Positions 1-7,596 of a stretch of DNA of 64,000 bases are shown in pieces; positions within the stretch are counted from its first letter, which is position 1, and every line of letters begins with the position of its first letter. A program made the position numbers and the translations under genes. The stretch is taken from NCBI RefSeq assembly GCF_900103195.1, contig NZ_FMWU01000009.1, forward strand, positions 124,001-188,000. The letters run 5' to 3'. The stretch comes from Methylobacterium sp. UNC378MF. GTDB lineage: Bacteria > Pseudomonadota > Alphaproteobacteria > Rhizobiales > Beijerinckiaceae. Below the pieces are notes generated by a model, which was not told the origin of the DNA, made no database searches, and saw nothing but the letters and a program-made list of their open reading frames with translations.

Positions 1-86
1 TCTTAACCGAGGCGCGACGGGTCTTGGGGATCGCAGAATAGGCCGTGCGACGGCGCGCCGTTCGCCTCCAGACGCCGTGAGCAGGG

Positions 87-102
87 TTAACTGACGCTTA
101 AC
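87..102 (+). promoter_or_regulatory. Predicted CtrA-binding site
   Basis: TTAA, seven bases, then TTAAC: a full match to the TTAA-N7-TTAAC consensus of the alphaproteobacterial cell-cycle regulator CtrA. It ends 46 bases before the start codon of the DUF2934 gene, a normal promoter distance. The match is seen directly; regulation by CtrA is inferred. Confidence 0.55.
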
Positions 103-147
103 CCCACTCTCCCATCGTCGTCCCGGGACGGACAGGAGATCGACCGC

Positions 148-555
148 ATGCTGATCAGCGAGCACCACGTGCGCGAGTGCGCCTATTACATCTGGGAGAA
201 CGAAGGCCGGGTTCACGGGCAGGCTGCTGCCCACTGGATCCGCGCCGAAGCCGAACTGCGCGCGAACACGATCGTCGCGGCTGCCCCGGCATCCGAGACG
301 ATCGAGACACTGAAGCCCGCCAGGGCCGCCGCTGCGAAGTCCGGTACCGCGAAGCCGGCCGCATCCAAGACCGCCTCCGCTAAGCCTGCCGCCGTCAAGC
401 CTGCGGCCGCAAAGCCGGCAGCCACCAAGGCGCCGCCCGTGAAGGCCGCGGCGAAGCCGGCCGCCCCGAAGCCCGCCCGGGCCTCCAAGGCCGCCGTTAC
501 CGCAGGCCTCGCCGCGAAGGCGAAGCCCGCCCGCACCCCGGCCTCGATGCACTGA
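148..555 (+). CDS. DUF2934 protein with Lys/Ala/Pro-rich tail
   Basis: A 135-residue protein. Residues 1 to about 45 resemble the short DUF2934 domain (HVRECAYYIWENEGR, then HWIRAEAEL). Residues 50-135 are a low-complexity tail built from KPAA/KPAAA-type units, very basic and rich in Ala and Pro, like the tails of histone H1-like bacterial proteins. Such tails bind nucleic acid non-specifically in some proteins, so a DNA- or RNA-associated role is possible but not shown. The gene has a CtrA-type site upstream and a hairpin terminator downstream, so it is probably transcribed alone. The function of DUF2934 is unknown. Confidence 0.8.
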   Translation: MLISEHHVRECAYYIWENEGRVHGQAAAHWIRAEAELRANTIVAAAPASETIETLKPARAAAAKSGTAKPAASKTASAKPAAVKPAAAKPAATKAPPVKAAAKPAAPKPARASKAAVTAGLAAKAKPARTPASMH

Positions 556-591
556 CGGACCCGACGCTTCCGCGTTGCCGAGCCCCTCTCC

Positions 592-627
592 GAAGCCCGT
601 CCCTTGTGCAGGGGCGGGCTTCTTCCG
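592..627 (+). terminator. Probable intrinsic terminator of the DUF2934 gene
   Basis: The arms GAAGCCCG and CGGGCTTC pair perfectly, with further CCC/GGG pairing inside, followed by a pyrimidine-rich run (TTCC). It lies 37 bases after the upstream stop codon. Confidence 0.55.
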
Positions 628-694
628 TTCGCGCGCCCCGACCGGACGGAACAGGCCGACACCCGACAGGTTGTCCGGCCTGGCGCGCCTGGGT

Positions 695-1281
695 GGAGGC
701 TTCGCGCATTTCGGCTCACGACCGACTTCACGGAGGTCCGCCGCCAGATCGGTAAAGGCGGCGAACTGATGCCCGTCTTCCCGTTGGAGGAGCGGATCGA
801 GCAGGAAAGGGAAACGATCGCGGCCTACCGCTCGGACCTGTTCAAGCGGCGCTCCCTGTCCGAGGCTCGGCCCTTCCCCGGTGTCCGGCCGCTGTTCGAA
901 CGGATCCGCGCCGCCGGCCCGTAGATTGCGCTCACCTCATCGGGAAGGCGCTCCGAGGTCGAGCGCTACACTGAGATCTTAAGGATCGCCGACCTGGTCA
1001 ATGTCGCCACGAGTTCGGACGACACCGACCGAAGCCGCACCCCGACAGGCTCGAAGTCGCCCTGAAGCAGCTGGACCGTATGACGCACGACGATATCGGC
1101 GGCGTCGGCGACACGTCCTACGATGCCGAGGCTGCCGCGAAAGCAGGCCTGGGCACGATCGGACTCTGTCTGCGGCGGCTTTCCGGAGGCGGATCCTAAC
1201 GCAGCCGTCTGCGTGGCGATGGACCGTGACCCGCAGGATCTAAACAACCGATTCGCGCAGTCGCCGCTCGCCGGCAGCTGA
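695..1281 (+). pseudogene. Decayed HAD-superfamily phosphatase gene
   Basis: Fragments of one HAD-family hydrolase occur in order in different frames. Near 700-720 a FAHFG-like piece is in frame 2. From 721 frame 1 reads RRQIGKGGELMPVFP and RPFPGVRPLFERIRA, stops at TAG 922-924, and continues in the same frame with IALTSSGRRSEVERY and RIADLVNVATSSDD. From about 1032 frame 3 carries KPHPDRLEVALKQLDRM and the motif GVGDTSYDAEAAAKAGL. Near 1170 it returns to frame 1 with CGGFPEADPN to a stop at 1279-1281. This is the expected beta-phosphoglucomutase-like order, broken by one nonsense codon and at least three frameshifts. The N-terminal DxDGT nucleophile motif is missing. Sequencing error is unlikely to explain so many lesions. 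Confidence 0.75.
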
Positions 1282-1470
1282 ATTGCGCCTGGGCAAGCAG
1301 CTTTTGCGAAAGTGCCACCGTCGTCCACACTTTCCCGCCGCGCTGTTGCCGGAGGGTAACGCGGAGCGATGCCGGCTACGTATTCACGCGAAAGGGGCTG
1401 GTACCGAACGACTGAAAGGCGTAGCGACCCGCCCGCCAATCTGGATTCCTTCGAAGGACAAGCGCCTCGC

Positions 1471-1677
1471 ATGCCCCAGACTCACCAGGCCAGCCCGGCA
1501 CCGCGCTTCGTACCGGCCGCCAAGACGCTGTCGGAGCAGATCGCCGATGCAGTCGAGAGCCGGTCGACACCGCTGAGCCAGTTGCTCCGCCTGATGGCCG
1601 CGCTCGAAGCCGAGGGTGGCAACGAGGCCCTACGCCTCCGACTTCGCGCCCGGATCGGTGCGCCGCTCGACGCCTGA
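1471..1677 (+). CDS. Small hypothetical protein
   Basis: A 68-residue reading frame starting MPQTHQASPAPRF. Its second half is a predicted amphipathic helix rich in Leu, Ala, Glu and Arg (TPLSQLLRLMAALEAEGG). I do not recognise a family. The frame stays open upstream to an ATG at 1369, but the extra residues look like non-coding sequence. It could be a short cytosolic helical protein; support is limited to composition and the lack of any better frame here. Confidence 0.4.
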   Translation: MPQTHQASPAPRFVPAAKTLSEQIADAVESRSTPLSQLLRLMAALEAEGGNEALRLRLRARIGAPLDA

Positions 1678-1692
1678 GCGCAACGTCGCGGA

Positions 1693-1980
1693 TCAAGGCC
1701 GCCGGTGTCGATGACGCCGGCTTCCGCGCTTCACCGGCGGCGAGGCCGCCTGTGCAACGCGGCTCATGCAGGCGAAGTAGATGCGTCGCCCGATCTCTTC
1801 GAGTTCCAGCCCTTGAGGATTCGGCGCGGAAAAGACCTTGGCGCGGGCCTCGTTGCGGCACGCCGCGTCCTCGGGGCTCCGGATCGGCGGCTCTGCTCGG
1901 GCAGCCCCGCATATCAGAGCCGAGACGATACAGGCTGAGGCGAATACCAATTTACGCGTGCTCGCCAGGGTACTCGGCAT
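1693..1980 (-). CDS. Small secreted hypothetical protein
   Basis: A 95-residue protein with a clear Sec signal peptide: basic MPSTLASTRK, hydrophobic LVFASACIVSALICG, and an AARA cleavage site near residue 28. The mature part has two cysteines (DAACRNEA and YFACMSR) that could form a disulfide, and ends in a basic Arg/His-rich tail. A short periplasmic or exported protein is likely; I do not recognise a family. It is convergent with the small gene ending at 1677. Confidence 0.55.
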   Translation of the reverse strand: MPSTLASTRKLVFASACIVSALICGAARAEPPIRSPEDAACRNEARAKVFSAPNPQGLELEEIGRRIYFACMSRVAQAASPPVKRGSRRHRHRRP

Positions 1981-2087
1981 ACTGACGTTCGGACCTCACT
2001 CACTCGAGAGGCCGAAATAGCGCGCCGCGCTTACCAGGAAAGCTTGGTCAGAGTACGGGGCCTCGCAAAATCGATTTCTGGCTCGAC

Positions 2088-2378
2088 TCAGGGCACGAGC
2101 CACAGGCATCGTCCCGCATTGGCGACAATCACGCATTCATAGGGTGTGCTACCGATCAGCGCCCGTTGCTCGACGGGGCCGACGTCGCCGCGCGGTATGT
2201 GGTGGCAGCCGGCCTCCGAGGGAGCAGGGGCGGCAGCCCCGGAGGCCGCATCGATCCGGCGTGCCGAGATCAACGTCTCGCAGGCGACCACCGAATCCGC
2301 CTCCCGCGCCCGCGGATCTGACGGCGCGGCGAGTGTCAGAGCACCCAGAACAAGCGCCAATATTGGTCGGGATCGCAT
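2088..2378 (-). CDS. Small secreted hypothetical protein
   Basis: A 96-residue protein starting MRSRPILALVLGALTLAAP, a typical signal peptide. The start at 2378 is preferred over the upstream ATG at 2393 because an AGAGG Shine-Dalgarno sits seven bases before it and the signal peptide begins there. The mature region has four cysteines (VACETL, AGCHHI, YECVIV, GRCLWL), suggesting two disulfides in a periplasmic protein. Family unknown. Confidence 0.55.
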   Translation of the reverse strand: MRSRPILALVLGALTLAAPSDPRAREADSVVACETLISARRIDAASGAAAPAPSEAGCHHIPRGDVGPVEQRALIGSTPYECVIVANAGRCLWLVP

Positions 2379-2485
2379 CACGGCCTCTGCCACCCACGCC
2401 GCATCAGCGCATAGCGGGTTCAGCAGCGCCCAACGCGCCGAGGCGCCCGTTGGTTTCCGGCGTTAGACACCAACCTTAGATGCAA

Positions 2486-2512
2486 CGACGCCCGCCTTGC
2501 GGGCGGGCGTCG
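2486..2512 (-). terminator. Hairpin, probable terminator of the DUF6481 gene
   Basis: Ten-base perfect arms (CGACGCCCGC and its complement) around a seven-base loop, 38 bases after the stop codon at 2550. No clear U-run follows, so efficiency is uncertain. Confidence 0.45.
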
Positions 2513-2549
2513 CGGGCTCCAGAGCTTCGGATGAGCCACCGGTCCGCAA

Positions 2550-2930
2550 TCAGCGCTTGGTCTTGACCTTCGCCTTGCGGGCCGCGTAACGCGCATCGCG
2601 TTGCGCCTTCTTGGAGGCCAGCTCGGCCGACTTGCGCTCCTGCGCCGCTGCAAGTTCAGCAGCCTCGCGGGCGAGCTGGGCGGCGAGTTCCGCCTCCTCC
2701 CGTTGGCGCTTTTCCTCGGCGGCCTGCCGCTCGGCGGCGATTCGGGCGGCCTCGCGCTCGCGGAGGCGCTCATCCCGAGCCTTGGCGATCTCGGCACGCG
2801 CCTTGGCCTTGGCAATCACGTCCGGGTCGTCGGCCGGCGGGCGCGCCTTGAACTTGGCCAGCAAAGCGGCCTTGGCGTTCTGCGAATTCTGGCGGCGGTC
2901 GTCGAAATTCCTGTAGTCGAATGCGCTCAT
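2550..2930 (-). CDS. DUF6481 family coiled-coil protein
   Basis: A 126-residue protein with the DUF6481 layout: an N-terminal FDYRNFDDRRQNSQNAK segment, a PPADDPDV turn, then a long Ala/Glu/Arg/Lys helix (about residues 38-126) of strong coiled-coil character ending in a basic KAKVKTKR tail. The family is widespread in alphaproteobacteria and its function is unknown. It has its own downstream hairpin and no same-strand partner nearby, so it is probably monocistronic. Confidence 0.75.
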   Translation of the reverse strand: MSAFDYRNFDDRRQNSQNAKAALLAKFKARPPADDPDVIAKAKARAEIAKARDERLREREAARIAAERQAAEEKRQREEAELAAQLAREAAELAAAQERKSAELASKKAQRDARYAARKAKVKTKR

Positions 2931-3739
2931 ATGACCTTTCTCGGTTTGGTACGTCTCGCGTGTAGCGGGAACATCCGGCGAAGCCGGGCACGTACTCAGT
3001 CTGCAGATTCCAACGCCGTCCCCGCGCCTCGGAACCGCATCGATCCATCGGTACTGCCGATGGTCCGACCCGAGCGCTCGGCGTTCGACCGAGCGCTCGG
3101 GTCGGACCAGGGTTCGAAAAACGCAAAGCCCTTAATCAGAGCTTCACGCGCGATGCAATCGTCAGGATCTGCGCAGGAGGCCGCTGCAGCGACAAAGCAC
3201 GCGATCTCTGTAAAAGTTTCGACCGGCGATGCCCAAAAACCTCAAACCATCGACCCAGCGAACAGCTCAGAGCAGCAGGGGTGGGATTGCATCATCACGC
3301 CCCGAAAAGCGCTGCGCAAGATAGATAGATCGTGCACAAGCTTCGGACAAGGATGGGAGCAGGCGCTCAGGTGGGCGCAGGCCAATCATAATCGACCAAG
3401 TCGATCCTGTGTGGCGTGAACGTCGCGCGGGATGACCTATTCTTGTATCACAAAGCAGATCTGCAAAATCCGCAGCGTTTCTGCCACGGGGCTGCGAGAA
3501 GGGGCAGTCGATCTACTCCGGAAGCCGGTACGACGCCGCGCCCGAAATTTTTCCGCTAGGGTCTGCTCTCTGACTGTGCATTCCTGCCTCACTGCTCTGC
3601 CCACTCCGACATCGCAGCCGAAAATGCCTAAAATGAAGGCAGCAACGTCGAGCGGCACAGGTGGAGGCCGGGGCTTTTCGCGGCACGAGGCCTGCTTGGC
3701 ATTCCAACAGCGCTTGCCGCATCCAGCCTGAGGACAGCG
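2931..3739. other. Gene-poor intergenic stretch
   Basis: About 800 bases with no convincing gene. Reading frames of 70-100 codons exist on both strands, but their translations are Arg/Ser-rich without family features. The stretch from about 3120 to 3480 looks more AT-rich than its surroundings. It contains the long inverted repeat at 3061-3109. It may hold an untranslated leader or remnants of lost genes. Confidence 0.5.
3061..3109. repeat. Perfect 21-bp inverted repeat with 7-base loop
   Basis: The left arm 3061-3081 and right arm 3089-3109 are exact reverse complements, separated by CGTTCGA. Each arm also contains the self-complementary core CGAGCGCTCG. There is no T-tract, so a simple intrinsic terminator is unlikely. 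Its function is unknown. Confidence 0.85.
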
Positions 3740-3934
3740 ATGCTTGAGACACGCACGGCCTTCGATCCCGTGACCTATGCCGAGGCTGCCGCCGCTCTTC
3801 TCGGCCTCAATCTTGATCCGATGTGGATCGCGCCGGTTACCGCCAATCTTCGGGTCCTGGCCGCGGCGGCCGAGCTGGTCGAGGATTTCCCCCTGGGCGA
3901 CGAGGCCGATGCGGCACCGAGGTTCGAAGCGTGA
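3740..3934 (+). CDS. AtzG-like small subunit (DUF4089)
   Basis: A 64-residue protein of the DUF4089/AtzG type: AAALLGLNLDPMWIAPV, then TANLRVLAAAAELVEDFPL, ending in an acidic EADAAPRF segment. In the characterised Pseudomonas pathway AtzG is a small helical partner that stabilises the amidase AtzE. A GAGGA Shine-Dalgarno precedes the ATG. Its stop overlaps the GTG start of the amidase (GTGA), as expected for stoichiometric subunits. Confidence 0.75.
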   Translation: MLETRTAFDPVTYAEAAAALLGLNLDPMWIAPVTANLRVLAAAAELVEDFPLGDEADAAPRFEA

Positions 3935-5328
3935 CTGCGAACGATTCGCGGACGGCCGTCACGATCACCGCGGCGATTGCCAGCGGTCAGGCCACCGCAC
4001 GACAGAGCGTGATGGGTTCGTTGGAGCGGATCGGGCGGCTTGACGGTCGGGTCGGCGCCTTCACCGACGTGCTGGCCGCCCGCGCCTTGGCCCGGGCCGA
4101 TGCGCAGGATGCGGCGCTCCGCGGCGGCGCGGTGCCGGGACCGCTCGCCGGCGTGCCCTTCGCGGTGAAGAACCTGATCGACATCGCGGGCCTCCCGACC
4201 CGTGCCGGATCAAAGATCAATCGGGAGCGGCCTCCCGCCGAGCGGGACGGTGCCCTGGTGCGGCGTCTCGAAGCGGCGGGGGCGATCCTGGTGGGCGGCC
4301 TCAATATGGGCGAGTACGCCTACGATTTCACCGGCGAGAACGTCCACGACGGCGATGCACACAACCCGCACGCCCTCGACCATATGACCGGCGGCTCCTC
4401 CGGCGGCTCGGGTGCGGCCCTCGCGGCCGGCATGGTGCCCCTGACACTGGGCTCTGACACCAACGGGTCGATCCGCGTTCCGGCGGCCTTCTGTGGCTGC
4501 TTCGGCCTCAAGCCGACCTACGGCCGTCTGACGCGCGCGGGAAGTTTCCCCTTCGTGGGCAGCCTCGACCATCTAGGGCCGATGGCACGAAGCGTGACCG
4601 ATCTTGCGCTTGCCTACGACGCGATGCAGGGGCCCGATCCCGACGATCCGGTGGCGGCTCCACGTCCGGCAGAGCCGGTCTTGTCCGCGCTGGAAAGCGG
4701 CATCGATGGCCTGCGGATCGCCGTGGCTGGCGGCCACTTCGCCCGCGGCGGTGATCCGGAGGCCTTCGCTGCGGTTGCGCGCGCCGCCGAGGCCCTGGAG
4801 GCGGAACGCAGAGTGGAGTTGCCCGAGGCGCACCGTGCACGCGCGGCCGCCTACCTGATCACCGCGGCGGAGGGCGCGACGCTCCACCTCGACCGCCTGC
4901 GGACGCGGCCGCAGGATTTCGACCCGGCAGTGCGGGACCGGCTGATCGCTGGGGCGATGATCCCGGCGGCGCATGTAGAGCGGGCGCAACGCTTCCGCCG
5001 CTGGTATCGAACGCGCGTGCTCGAGGTGTTCGAGACCGTCGACGTGATCCTGGCTCCGGCCACACCGTGCCGGGCGCCGAAGGGCGGCCAGACCCACTTC
5101 GTCCTCGACGGCGTCACGCTTCCGGTGCGGGCCAACATCGGAGTATTCACCCAGCCGATCTCGTTCATCGGCCTCCCGGTCCTGGCTGCGCCGATCCGGC
5201 TCGACGCCGGATTGCCGCTTGGGGTCCAAGTGATCGCCGCTCCCTGGCGCGAAGATCTTGTCTTCCGCGTGGCGCGTCATCTCGAACGAACCGGCGTCAG
5301 CACGGCACCGATCGCGGAGCTTTCCTGA
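3931..5328 (+). CDS. AtzE-family amidohydrolase (amidase signature)
   Basis: A 465-residue amidase-signature enzyme starting with GTG inside the atzG stop. The Ser-Ser-Lys triad is intact: Lys80 in FAVKNLIDIAG, Ser156 in GGSSGGSG, and nucleophile Ser180 in GSDTNGSIR. Length and partner gene match AtzE, the 1-carboxybiuret hydrolase of cyanuric acid breakdown, but no cyanuric acid hydrolase (atzD) or allophanate hydrolase (atzF) is nearby, so the physiological substrate may be another ureido or amide compound. The next gene overlaps by one base (TGATG). It probably acts in the cytosol on a substrate brought in by the ABC importer that follows. Confidence 0.85.
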   Translation: MTANDSRTAVTITAAIASGQATARQSVMGSLERIGRLDGRVGAFTDVLAARALARADAQDAALRGGAVPGPLAGVPFAVKNLIDIAGLPTRAGSKINRERPPAERDGALVRRLEAAGAILVGGLNMGEYAYDFTGENVHDGDAHNPHALDHMTGGSSGGSGAALAAGMVPLTLGSDTNGSIRVPAAFCGCFGLKPTYGRLTRAGSFPFVGSLDHLGPMARSVTDLALAYDAMQGPDPDDPVAAPRPAEPVLSALESGIDGLRIAVAGGHFARGGDPEAFAAVARAAEALEAERRVELPEAHRARAAAYLITAAEGATLHLDRLRTRPQDFDPAVRDRLIAGAMIPAAHVERAQRFRRWYRTRVLEVFETVDVILAPATPCRAPKGGQTHFVLDGVTLPVRANIGVFTQPISFIGLPVLAAPIRLDAGLPLGVQVIAAPWREDLVFRVARHLERTGVSTAPIAELS

Positions 5329-5711
5329 TGGTCATTGACGACCCCGCCGTGAAAGCCGAAGTCGTGGCCGCCTTCTGGGCCTACGAAACGGCGCTCACCA
5401 CAAACGACGTTCCGACGCTGGAAGCCCTGTTCCGGGACGACCCGCTGACCATCCGGTACGGCATCGGCGAGAACCTCTACGGCATGGACGCGATCCGTGC
5501 GTTCCGCCGGGCGCGCTCGCCGGTGGGCCTGGAGCGCACCCTGGCGCAGACGCAGGTCACCACCTACGGGCGGGATTTCGCCACCGCCATGACGCTGTTC
5601 ACCCGCGCGGGCGCGCCCGGCAAGATCGGCCGTCAGAGCCAGACCTGGGCGCGCTTCCCGGAAGGTTGGCGGGTGGTCGCGGCCCACGTGAGCCTGATCG
5701 ACGCGGAGTAG
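5328..5711 (+). CDS. AtzH/HpxZ-like protein (DUF3225, NTF2-like fold)
   Basis: A 127-residue protein of the DUF3225 family, named HpxZ in oxalurate catabolism clusters and AtzH in cyanuric acid clusters. Recognisable parts are FWAYETALTTNDVPTLEALF, the IRYGIGENLYG core, and a C-terminal QTWARFPEGWRVVAAHVSL strand typical of the SnoaL/NTF2-like fold. Its ATG overlaps the amidase stop codon, so translation is coupled. It probably processes or stabilises an intermediate of the same pathway; the precise reaction cannot be read from the sequence. Confidence 0.75.
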   Translation: MVIDDPAVKAEVVAAFWAYETALTTNDVPTLEALFRDDPLTIRYGIGENLYGMDAIRAFRRARSPVGLERTLAQTQVTTYGRDFATAMTLFTRAGAPGKIGRQSQTWARFPEGWRVVAAHVSLIDAE

Positions 5712-5818
5712 CCGCGGTGCGGCCCGCGCCCCGCCCGGGGCGTGTGGCCGCGGGCTTGCATAAGGTCGAGCGTATTCCGCGCCGTCTGGCGCGGACCAAC
5801 GCGAGTACCCGACCCAAG

Positions 5819-7441
5819 ATGCTCTCCCGTCTGAGAAAACTGGGCGCCCGTGCGGCGCTGGCCGGCGCCCTGGCGCTCTCCGCGAGCACCGCTGCCCTCG
5901 CGCAGGGGACGCTGCGGATCGGCATGACCGCCTCCGACATCCCGCTGACCACCGGCCAGACCGACAACGGCGGCGAGGGCATGCGGTTCATGGGCTACAC
6001 GGTCTATGACGGCCTCATCAACTGGGACCTGTCGAGCGCCGAGCTGGCCTCCGACCTCGTGCCGGGGCTCGCCACCAGCTGGGGCGTCGACGCCACCGAC
6101 AAGACCAAGTGGACCTTCAAGCTCCGGCCGGGCGTGAAATTCCACGACGGCTCGGACTTCACCGCCGACGCGGTGGTCTGGAACCTCGACAAGCTCCTGA
6201 AGGCCGACGCGCCGCAATACGACCCGCGCCAGTCCGCGCAGGGCAAGACCCGCATCCCGGCCGTCGCGAGCTACCGGGTGGTCGACCCGCTCACCGTCGA
6301 GATCACCACCAAGGCCCCCGACGCGACGCTGCCCTACCAGATCGCCTGGATCATGATGTCGTCGCCGGCCCAATGGGAGAAGCTCGGCAAGTCTTGGGAC
6401 GCCTTCGCCAAGCAGCCCTCTGGAACCGGCCCGTGGAAGCTCACCCTGTTCGCACCACGCGAGCGGGCCGAGATGGTGCCGTTCAAGGAGTACTGGGACA
6501 CGAACCGCGTCCCGAAGCTCGACAAGCTCGTGCTCATCCCGCTGCCCGAACCCAATGCCCGGACCGCGGCGCTCCGCTCAGGCCAGGTCGACTGGATCGA
6601 GGCACCCGCGCCGGATTCCGTGGCGTCGCTCAAGGGCGCCGGGTTCACGATCATCACCAACGCCTACCCGCATAACTGGACGTGGCACCTGTCGCGGGTC
6701 GAAGGTTCGCCCTGGAACGACATCCGCGTGCGGAAGGCCGCCAACCTGGCCATCGACCGTGAGGGCCTGAAAGAGCTGCTCGGCGGTCTTGCGATCCCGG
6801 CCAAGGGCTTCATGCCGCCGGGCCACCAGTGGTTCGGCCACCCGACCTTCGACGTCAAATACGACCCAGAGGCGGCCAAGAAGCTCCTCGCCGAGGCAGG
6901 CTACAGCCCGGCCAAGCCGCTGAAGCTCAAGGTCGCGATCTCCGCCTCGGGATCCGGCCAGATGCAGCCGCTGCCGATGAACGAATTCGTGCAGCAGAAC
7001 CTCGCCGACGTCGGCATTCAGGTCGACTACGAGGTGGTCGAGTGGAACACCCTGATCAACATCTGGCGAGCTGGCGCCAAGGCCGACATCTCCCGCGGCG
7101 TCTCGGCAATCAACTATTCGTACTTCATCCAGGACCCGTTCACCGGCTTCATCCGCCACCTGCAATGCAACTTCGCTCCACCGAACGGCACGAACTGGGG
7201 CTATTACTGCGATCCGGCGATGGACAAGCTGTTCGATCAGGTCCGCAACACCTTCGACAAGGCCGAGCAGACGAAGGTCCTCGAGAAAGTCCACGAGAAG
7301 TATGTTGACGACGCGCTGTTCGTCATGATCACCCACGACGTGAACCCGCGGGCGATGAGTCCCAAGGTAAAGGGTTTCGTACAGGCGCAGAACTGGTTCC
7401 AGGACTTTTCGAAGATCACCATCGCGACAGCGGGGCGGTAG
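5819..7441 (+). CDS. ABC transporter substrate-binding protein, peptide/nickel type
   Basis: A 540-residue SBP_bac_5 family protein. The start at 5819 is chosen because a signal peptide follows at once (basic MLSRLRKLGAR, hydrophobic core, cleavage after ALA at residue 28). The frame is open further upstream but reads as non-coding there. Family landmarks include GYTVYDGLINWD, LATSWGVDA, WTFKLRPGVKFHDG and the later YDPEAAKKLLAEAGY. It would bind the imported ligand in the periplasm. It lies 107 bases after the atzH-like gene and starts a complete importer, so the transported compound may be the amidase substrate. Ligand unknown. Confidence 0.9.
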   Translation: MLSRLRKLGARAALAGALALSASTAALAQGTLRIGMTASDIPLTTGQTDNGGEGMRFMGYTVYDGLINWDLSSAELASDLVPGLATSWGVDATDKTKWTFKLRPGVKFHDGSDFTADAVVWNLDKLLKADAPQYDPRQSAQGKTRIPAVASYRVVDPLTVEITTKAPDATLPYQIAWIMMSSPAQWEKLGKSWDAFAKQPSGTGPWKLTLFAPRERAEMVPFKEYWDTNRVPKLDKLVLIPLPEPNARTAALRSGQVDWIEAPAPDSVASLKGAGFTIITNAYPHNWTWHLSRVEGSPWNDIRVRKAANLAIDREGLKELLGGLAIPAKGFMPPGHQWFGHPTFDVKYDPEAAKKLLAEAGYSPAKPLKLKVAISASGSGQMQPLPMNEFVQQNLADVGIQVDYEVVEWNTLINIWRAGAKADISRGVSAINYSYFIQDPFTGFIRHLQCNFAPPNGTNWGYYCDPAMDKLFDQVRNTFDKAEQTKVLEKVHEKYVDDALFVMITHDVNPRAMSPKVKGFVQAQNWFQDFSKITIATAGR

Positions 7442-7455
7442 CGAACGGGACTACT

Positions 7456-7566
7456 CTCTCCTCCCCCTTGCGGGGAGGATCCGGAGGTGAGGGTAATTCA
7501 GGATGCGGCGTCTTGGGCCACCTGCGCCACCCCCACCTCTGCCCTTTCCCGACAGGGTGAGGGAAA
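7456..7566. repeat. Dispersed interrupted palindrome (C/G-tract type)
   Basis: Begins CTCCCCCTTGCGGGGAGG near 7460 and ends in a diverged complementary half near 7527-7565, so the transcript could fold into a long hairpin. A related and better preserved copy lies at 44314-44425. Both sit between two genes of one operon. This copy separates the binding protein from the permeases. Confidence 0.65.
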
Positions 7567-7596
7567 TAGACTTGTTCGCGTGACACAGGGCGTTGA

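Noticed and set aside
300..540. KPAA tandem repeats as a DNA repeat array or CRISPR-like element
   Set aside because: The units are irregular at the DNA level and follow codon periodicity. The repeat is a property of the protein tail. No CRISPR array was found anywhere in the window.
3432..3752. Open frames of 70-100 codons on both strands in the gap before the atz genes
   Set aside because: Products are Arg/Cys/Ser-rich, lack a credible start context and show no family resemblance.
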